Shown: in pieces, positions 59,110 to 64,000 of the stretch
How the letters are laid out: each line of letters opens with the position of its first letter
Position numbering within the stretch: position 1 is the first letter of the stretch
Origin: Intestinibacter bartlettii
GTDB taxonomy: Bacteria; Bacillota; Clostridia; Peptostreptococcales; Peptostreptococcaceae
DNA: 64,000 nt
Reading direction: 5' to 3'
Assembly (NCBI GenBank): GCA_025148965.1
Contig: CP102273.1
Location: 744,001 to 808,000 of the forward strand
The notes under the pieces: model-generated
Told to the model about the DNA's origin: nothing
The model's input: the letters and a program-made list of their open reading frames with translations, nothing else
The model's database searches: none
Made by a program: the position numbers and the translations under genes

Positions 59110-61590
59110 ATGGAATATATAAAGCAATATAATACGAATGAAGTTTATGTGAATGAAAAGCTTACAGAGAAAATAGATAAAATAAATTCACATCCACTTA
59201 CTGTGGTTGAGGCACCGATGGGATATGGAAAGACAACAGCGATAAAAATATATCTGAACAAATTCCATACGAATTACTATTGGCAGAATATCTACACTGA
59301 TTCGGATATAGCATTTTGGCAAGGTTTTTGTAGAATAATAAGCAAGATAGATTCAAATGTTGGCAGTCGCTTGGAAAACATAGGCTTACCAAAAGATAGT
59401 ATAAAACTTGAAGAATGTATTGAGCTTATAAATTCTATTTATATAAAAGAGGAAATAGCAATAATATTAGATGATTATCATTTAATAGATAATAAAAATT
59501 TAGATGAGTTAATATATAATTTGGTAAAAAGTATGGATAACAAAATCCATCTTATTATAATTACGAGAAATAAGCCAGATATTGAGATTGAAGAACTTCA
59601 ATTAAAAAAATTGGTGAATTATATTACAAAAAATTGCTTGGAATTTGAAAAGGATGATATAAAAAAATATTACAAACTCTGTGGCATAAATTTAAATACT
59701 TTAAATATAGATGATGTTTATAAAAAGAGTGAAGGTTGGATAAGTGCGATATATTTGATTATGCTAAATTATATCGAATACAATACGATTGAGATAAGTG
59801 AAGATATATATGAACTTGTAGAAAAGCTAGTGTATGATCCATTTGAAGATAAGTTTAAAGATTTTTTACTTAGATTATGTGTATTTGATCAGTTTACGTT
59901 GGAGCAAGTAAAATTTGTTACTGGGGATGAAAATGTTGATTTATTGATAAAGGAATTGACACAGGTTAATGCATTTGTGAAGTATGACAAGAAAAACAAA
60001 GTATATTTATTTCATGCAATTTTTAGAACGTGTCTGTTGGAGAAATTAAAAGAAAAAGACGATGATTATAAAAAGGAAGTATATAAAAAAGGCGGACTTT
60101 TGTTTTATAAAAAAAGAAAATATGTTTTAAGTATGGGTTATTTTTATAAAGCTAGGGATTATGAAAGCTTTTTAAATACTTTGGTACAAGACAAGGGAAA
60201 CAGCATTACGGGAGAAATAAAGGATACATTTATAAGATGTATGGAAAATTGTCCAAATGAATTTAAACAGAAAAATCATCTGGCATTATTGGTATATGCG
60301 AGAAGGTTGTTTACTTACAATGAGATGGACTTGTTTGGAAAAGTTTGTGGACAATTTTATGAAAATATAGCGAAAGATAAAAATATAGATGATAAAGAAA
60401 AAAATCAACTACTTGGAGAGATGAAACTTATACTTAGTTTCACAAAATATAACAATATAGAAGAAATGTCGAATCTTCACAAGGAGGCTTATGAATTGAT
60501 GTATAAGCCATCTACGATTATGACAAATAAATCCACATGGACTTTCGGTTCACCATCAATTTTATATATGTATTATAGAGAGAAGGACAAATTACAAGAA
60601 CAGCTACGAATAATGAAAAATGCAATGCCTTATTATTATAAAATCACCGATAATCACGGCAAAGGAGCAGATTATATCATGGAGGCTGAGGTATGTTTTA
60701 ATCAAGGCGATATATTAAATGCAGAAATAGCGCTAGATAAGGCAATGCTTATGTGTGATAAGTATTCAGGAGTTCTTTGCTGTGCTTTGTTTTTAAAATT
60801 AAGGATACTTATACATAGAGGCAAGTATGAAGAGTTTAGGACTTTGATGGATGAAATTGAAGAGAAAATTTATATAAATGACCTTCATATGTTTTCAGAT
60901 ACGTTGGATTTAATAAGGGCATATATATATTCTAATTTAAAAGAAGAAAGCAAAATTCCAAAGTGGATAATAAATGGCAATTTTGAAAATACTAGATTAT
61001 TATTTCCGACAATGCCTCTTGTAAATTTTATTTACTCAAAAGTACTTATAACAAAAAAGGATTATATCAAGGTAGTTGCACTTTATGATAAGTCTATGGC
61101 TATGGCAAGGATATTTCCTAATTTACTTTGTGAGATTTTTGAAAATATGCATATAGCAATAGCATACGACAATTTATCTAAAAGAAAAGAATCAATTGAA
61201 AAACTTGAAAAAGCATTGGAAATAGCCATAAGTGATAGACTATATATGGTTTTTGCAGAAAATTATACTGATATAAAAAACTTGTTAGATGAAATATATG
61301 AAAAAGGAAATTTTAAAGAAGCAATAGATGAAATTAGAATATTACAAAAGGCTTATGAGGAATTTTTAAAATTTGTTAAAAAAGAAAAATCTAAAGTTGT
61401 TGAATTATCGGAAAGAGAGTTAGAAGTTGCAAATTTAGCGGCACAAGGATTTACAAATAATGAAATAGCAAAAAAATTATTTGTATCAGTAAATACAGTT
61501 AAAACAATCTTGAAGGCAGTATTTAAAAAATTATGTATAAAATCAAGACAAGAAATCAAAGATGTTCTAAAAAGTCAAAATAACAATTAA
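59110..61590 (+). CDS. MalT-like LuxR-family transcriptional regulator (826 aa)
   Basis: A large STAND-type activator. P-loop in VVEAPMGYGKTTA (about residues 35-47), Walker B-like IAIILDDYHLID (about 118-129), an alpha-helical TPR-like sensor region (about 330-740), and a C-terminal LuxR HTH (about 765-826) with LSERELEVANLAAQGFTNNE and AKKLFVSVNTVK. The layout is that of MalT/LAL activators, which oligomerise on a small ligand and ATP. No obvious target operon lies immediately downstream apart from the small charged protein gene. Confidence 0.85.
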   Translation: MEYIKQYNTNEVYVNEKLTEKIDKINSHPLTVVEAPMGYGKTTAIKIYLNKFHTNYYWQNIYTDSDIAFWQGFCRIISKIDSNVGSRLENIGLPKDSIKLEECIELINSIYIKEEIAIILDDYHLIDNKNLDELIYNLVKSMDNKIHLIIITRNKPDIEIEELQLKKLVNYITKNCLEFEKDDIKKYYKLCGINLNTLNIDDVYKKSEGWISAIYLIMLNYIEYNTIEISEDIYELVEKLVYDPFEDKFKDFLLRLCVFDQFTLEQVKFVTGDENVDLLIKELTQVNAFVKYDKKNKVYLFHAIFRTCLLEKLKEKDDDYKKEVYKKGGLLFYKKRKYVLSMGYFYKARDYESFLNTLVQDKGNSITGEIKDTFIRCMENCPNEFKQKNHLALLVYARRLFTYNEMDLFGKVCGQFYENIAKDKNIDDKEKNQLLGEMKLILSFTKYNNIEEMSNLHKEAYELMYKPSTIMTNKSTWTFGSPSILYMYYREKDKLQEQLRIMKNAMPYYYKITDNHGKGADYIMEAEVCFNQGDILNAEIALDKAMLMCDKYSGVLCCALFLKLRILIHRGKYEEFRTLMDEIEEKIYINDLHMFSDTLDLIRAYIYSNLKEESKIPKWIINGNFENTRLLFPTMPLVNFIYSKVLITKKDYIKVVALYDKSMAMARIFPNLLCEIFENMHIAIAYDNLSKRKESIEKLEKALEIAISDRLYMVFAENYTDIKNLLDEIYEKGNFKEAIDEIRILQKAYEEFLKFVKKEKSKVVELSERELEVANLAAQGFTNNEIAKKLFVSVNTVKTILKAVFKKLCIKSRQEIKDVLKSQNNN

Positions 61591-61602
61591 GTTTAAGTTA
61601 TA

Positions 61603-61642
61603 GCTGTATTTTTAAAAAACTTTTTTTGACAAAAAATACAGC
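61603..61642. promoter_or_regulatory. Inverted repeat before the charged-protein gene
   Basis: GCTGTATTTTT (61603-61613) and AAAAATACAGC (61632-61642) are perfect 11-bp complements around 18 bases. A T-run lies in the loop and not after the stem, so it is more likely an operator or leader hairpin than a terminator. Confidence 0.4.
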
Positions 61643-61716
61643 AAATTTAGATAATATCAAACTGGTATTTTGGATAATCTATTAATAAATATTTCTTTAT
61701 AGAGAGGAGAAATAAA

Positions 61717-62049
61717 ATGACTATTAAAGATAAATTTGAAGAAATGAAAGAACATCATGAAGGTAGAAAAGAATATAGACATGAACTTAGAGAAGAAAGA
61801 AAATTAGAACATGAATTAAAACACGATGTTAAAGAAGGTATAAAAGAAGTAGGCAAATTTGACAAAGAATTAGGCCACGAACTAAAAAAAGAAGCCAAAG
61901 CAGATTATAAAGAATATAAAAAGGACGAAAAAGAAGCTGAAAAATACGCAAAAGCAATAAATAAAGGAATGAGAGAATTAGAAGACGAAGAAAGAAAACA
62001 ACAACATGAATTCGCTGAAATGTTGAAAAAACAAATGGAAAATGAATAA
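61717..62049 (+). CDS. Highly charged all-helical protein (110 aa)
   Basis: Nearly half of the residues are K, E, R or D, with heptad-like KEAKADYKEYKKDEKEAEKY and HELREERKLEHELKHD. Predicted to be a long helix or coiled coil, soluble, no Cys. AGAGAGGAG precedes the ATG. Position downstream of the MalT-like gene and a stem-loop suggests regulation by it. No family recognised; stress-type hydrophilins have similar composition. Confidence 0.7.
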   Translation: MTIKDKFEEMKEHHEGRKEYRHELREERKLEHELKHDVKEGIKEVGKFDKELGHELKKEAKADYKEYKKDEKEAEKYAKAINKGMRELEDEERKQQHEFAEMLKKQMENE

Positions 62050-62092
62050 AATATAAACTTTAAATGAAAATAAATAGAAATTAAAGAAAATA

Positions 62093-62137
62093 AAGTAAAG
62101 TAGGTATAACAATTTGTTATTATATCTACTTTATTTT
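62093..62137 (+). terminator. Terminator after the charged-protein gene
   Basis: AAAGTAGGTATAAC pairs with GTTATTATATCTACTTT with small bulges and is followed by TATTTTTATT. Confidence 0.7.
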
Positions 62138-62208
62138 TATTATTTACGATATAGTGATAATAAAGTATTATATACATACTAGAAATAATTATAGGGGGAG
62201 ATAAATAA

Positions 62209-63105
62209 ATGGATTTAAGGCAATTGCAATATTTTATAACAGTTGCAGATAAGAAGAGTATAAACAAATCAGCCCAAATATTGTACACAACCCAACCTAA
62301 TGTGAGTAAAGTTATTTCATCTTTAGAAAAAGAACTGGACATTAAATTATTTGACAGGAGTAATAGAGGGGTAAAATTGACGAATAAGGGAAAAGAAGTT
62401 TATGACTATGCGAATGAGATATTAAAAAATCATAAGATGATATTAAGTTTAAATAAGGAAAAGTCAAGGCAAACACTAAATATATCTAGTTATCCAAGCA
62501 ATGTAATGTCAGAGGTTATATGTGATTATTATAATAGCTATAATAATAAAACAACAATAAATTTTATAGAAGGACAGATAGAAAACATAACAGAAAATGT
62601 TAAATGCCATAAATCAGAAATTGGTATAATATATACTTTAAAGAATAAAAGAAGCTGTTTTAATAATTTTTTGGAGTATGAAAATTTAGAATATAAGGAA
62701 ATAGCCACTAGAAAAATATGTTTATATGTAGGTAAAAATAATAAATTTTTTAATAGAGAAAACATTACTATAAAAGAGCTTTTAACATTAAAATTTGTTC
62801 AAATAGATAAAGATATTTTTTCGATAGAAAATTATTTAGTACATATCAATAAAAAAATAGAGATGAAAAAGAATATTAATTTTGTTACAAATAGTGATAA
62901 CTTAGTTTTTGAGTTATTATTAAGAACAGATATTGCAACTATTGGTATCGATTTGAAATATTCAGAATATAACAATGACGCTATAAAAAGATTAAAAATA
63001 AAAGATCAATTAGAAAATGTGAGTATTGGTTTTGTAAAGAGAAAGGGAGAAAATATAACATCAGAAGCATTTAAATTTATAGAATTATTAAAAACAAAAA
63101 TTTAA
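62209..63105 (+). CDS. LysR-family transcriptional regulator
   Basis: 298 residues: N-terminal winged helix (1-60) with MDLRQLQYFITVADKKSINK and AQILYTTQPNVSKVISSLEKEL (keys TQPNVSK and LEKELDIKLFDR), then a type 2 periplasmic-binding-like effector domain. AGGGGGAGAT before ATG. It is 160 bases upstream of a Fur-box-preceded binding-protein gene on the same strand, which may be its target. Confidence 0.9.
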   Translation: MDLRQLQYFITVADKKSINKSAQILYTTQPNVSKVISSLEKELDIKLFDRSNRGVKLTNKGKEVYDYANEILKNHKMILSLNKEKSRQTLNISSYPSNVMSEVICDYYNSYNNKTTINFIEGQIENITENVKCHKSEIGIIYTLKNKRSCFNNFLEYENLEYKEIATRKICLYVGKNNKFFNRENITIKELLTLKFVQIDKDIFSIENYLVHINKKIEMKKNINFVTNSDNLVFELLLRTDIATIGIDLKYSEYNNDAIKRLKIKDQLENVSIGFVKRKGENITSEAFKFIELLKTKI

Positions 63106-63218
63106 GAAAACTATAACTAAAAAAGTAAAAGATACCCTTAGATATAACAAAATAGAATATACAGGATATACAATAATGATATTATGCAAAAATGTTATGT
63201 TAATGTATAATTGCTATG

Positions 63219-63233
63219 TGATAATGATTATTG
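63219..63233. promoter_or_regulatory. Fur-like box upstream of the NikA/OppA-type gene
   Basis: TGATAATGATTATTG matches the 7-1-7 Fur consensus at 13 of 15 positions; the two mismatches are at the right end. It lies 32 bases before the start codon. Confidence 0.6.
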
Positions 63234-63264
63234 ATATTAATAAATTGTAAGGGAGTATAGTTAT

Positions 63265-64000
63265 ATGATTTTCAAAAGGAAAAATAGTCAAAAACGATTG
63301 GGTAAAAAACTATTAAGTATATTATTAATTGGTAGTATGTTATTGACTGGATGCTCAACATCTGGAAGAGGCTCTAGTTCAGCAGAAACATCTAAATTAG
63401 TATATGCAAACTTTAGAGATTTAAGGGATTTAAATCCACATCTATATAATGGGGAATTATTTGCACAAAATTTAATATTTGAGTCTTTAGTAAAGATAAC
63501 TGAAGATGGTGATTTTGAACCATGGCTTGCCGAAAGCTGGAAAATATCAGAAGATGGTAAAGAATATGTATTTAAACTAAGAGAAGATGTAACTTTTAGT
63601 GATGGTGAAAAGTTTAATGCAGAAGCAGCTAAGGCAAATTTTGATGCTATATTAGATAATGCTGACAGACATACATGGCTTGAATCAGTGAGGTTGATGC
63701 AAGAAGTTGATAATTCAGGTGGAAAAAGTGTTGAAGTTACAGGGGAATATGAGTTAACTCTTAGACTTTCAGAAGCATATTATCCTTTCTTAGTAGAACT
63801 AGGTGTTACAAGACCATTTAGATTTATATCACCAAAATGTTTTATAGATGGGACTACAAAAAATGGTGTTAGCGACATAGTAGGTACAGGTTCATATGTA
63901 TTATCTGAAAATCACGTTGATGAATATTCTATATTTAAAGTTAATGAAGATTATTGGGGTGAAAAGCCTGAAATAAAAGAAATAGAAGTGAAAGTTATAC
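63265..64000 (+). CDS. NikA/OppA-type substrate-binding lipoprotein, N-terminal part (runs off the window)
   Basis: First 245 residues of a SBP_bac_5 (cluster C) binding protein; full length is usually about 530. Signal with lipobox MLLTGC. The early NLRDLNPHLYNGELFAQNLIFESLV-type segment (keys DLNPHLYNGE and IFESLVK), PWLAESWKISEDGKEY and KLREDVTFSDGEKFNAEAAK resemble NikA-like members more than oligopeptide-type OppA. Such proteins import nickel, free metals or opine metallophores (CntA). A Fur box upstream favours a metal role. AAGGGAG before ATG. Downstream permease genes would be expected beyond base 64000. Confidence 0.85.
   Translation, partial: MIFKRKNSQKRLGKKLLSILLIGSMLLTGCSTSGRGSSSAETSKLVYANFRDLRDLNPHLYNGELFAQNLIFESLVKITEDGDFEPWLAESWKISEDGKEYVFKLREDVTFSDGEKFNAEAAKANFDAILDNADRHTWLESVRLMQEVDNSGGKSVEVTGEYELTLRLSEAYYPFLVELGVTRPFRFISPKCFIDGTTKNGVSDIVGTGSYVLSENHVDEYSIFKVNEDYWGEKPEIKEIEVKVI

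Overview
The window looks like chromosomal DNA of a low-GC, anaerobic, gut-associated Firmicute, most likely of the Peptostreptococcaceae (the Clostridioides/Peptacetobacter/Romboutsia neighbourhood). Reasons: very AT-rich intergenic DNA, strong GGAGG-type ribosome binding sites, an [FeFe] hydrogenase, a bile salt hydrolase, an ECF transporter, a CD1871A-type CxxC mini-protein, class B sortase with an NVSTG-like sorting signal, and a tmRNA tag ending ALAA. The species cannot be fixed from sequence reading alone.

Layout. 1-6.3 kb: the 5' part of ilvD (minus strand), a divergent FadR/GntR regulator, rnr, an alpha/beta hydrolase, smpB and ssrA (tmRNA). 6.3-10.5 kb: a small island bounded by a 31-bp direct repeat of the ssrA 3' end, with seven mostly unrecognised genes and no integrase; its last three genes overlap and end in a PD-(D/E)XK nuclease. 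10.5-16.3 kb: a decayed endonuclease-like gene, then a Gabija defence pair (gajA, gajB) followed by a ComEC-like metallo-beta-lactamase-fold gene with a repeated zinc-site segment, then a stretch of inverted repeats. The whole 6.3-16.3 kb is an accreted defence/accessory region behind ssrA.

16.3-24 kb: an [FeFe] hydrogenase with a vestigial NuoF-type module, a HEPN-like protein, a Fur-box-controlled Fe3+-siderophore ABC operon (binding protein, two permeases, ATPase) and a single-domain globin behind an NsrR-like dyad. 24-33.8 kb: a 1451-residue surface protein with an alpha/alpha-toroid domain, a DUF4430 (transcobalamin-like) surface protein, complete ECF transporter genes (T, fused A-A, S) and a class B sortase. 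Together they resemble a split, wall-attached version of the animal intrinsic factor/transcobalamin fold feeding an ECF importer; this is my best candidate for an under-described system.

33.9-53.5 kb: ordinary accessory metabolism and signalling: an Ig-like secreted protein, PucR regulator plus MFS carrier, an FtsX/ATPase ABC pair, TraX-like protein, two nitroreductases, a YtaF/MntP-like protein, a K+ channel-like protein, a MerR-type promoter driving a RibD_C reductase and cupin, a scar of two abutting pseudogenes, a redox operon (TlpA-like lipoprotein, CD1871A-like mini-protein, polyferredoxin, two-component system), an NCS2 nucleobase permease and a YwqG-like protein. 53.7-64 kb: twin structured repeats, an ABC-F protein, bile salt hydrolase, DacF-like carboxypeptidase, zinc-ribbon lipoprotein, a MalT/LuxR-type regulator, a charged helical protein, a LysR regulator, and the start of a Fur-box-preceded NikA/OppA-type binding protein that runs off the end.

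All family assignments come from reading motifs and overall resemblance; no database search was possible.
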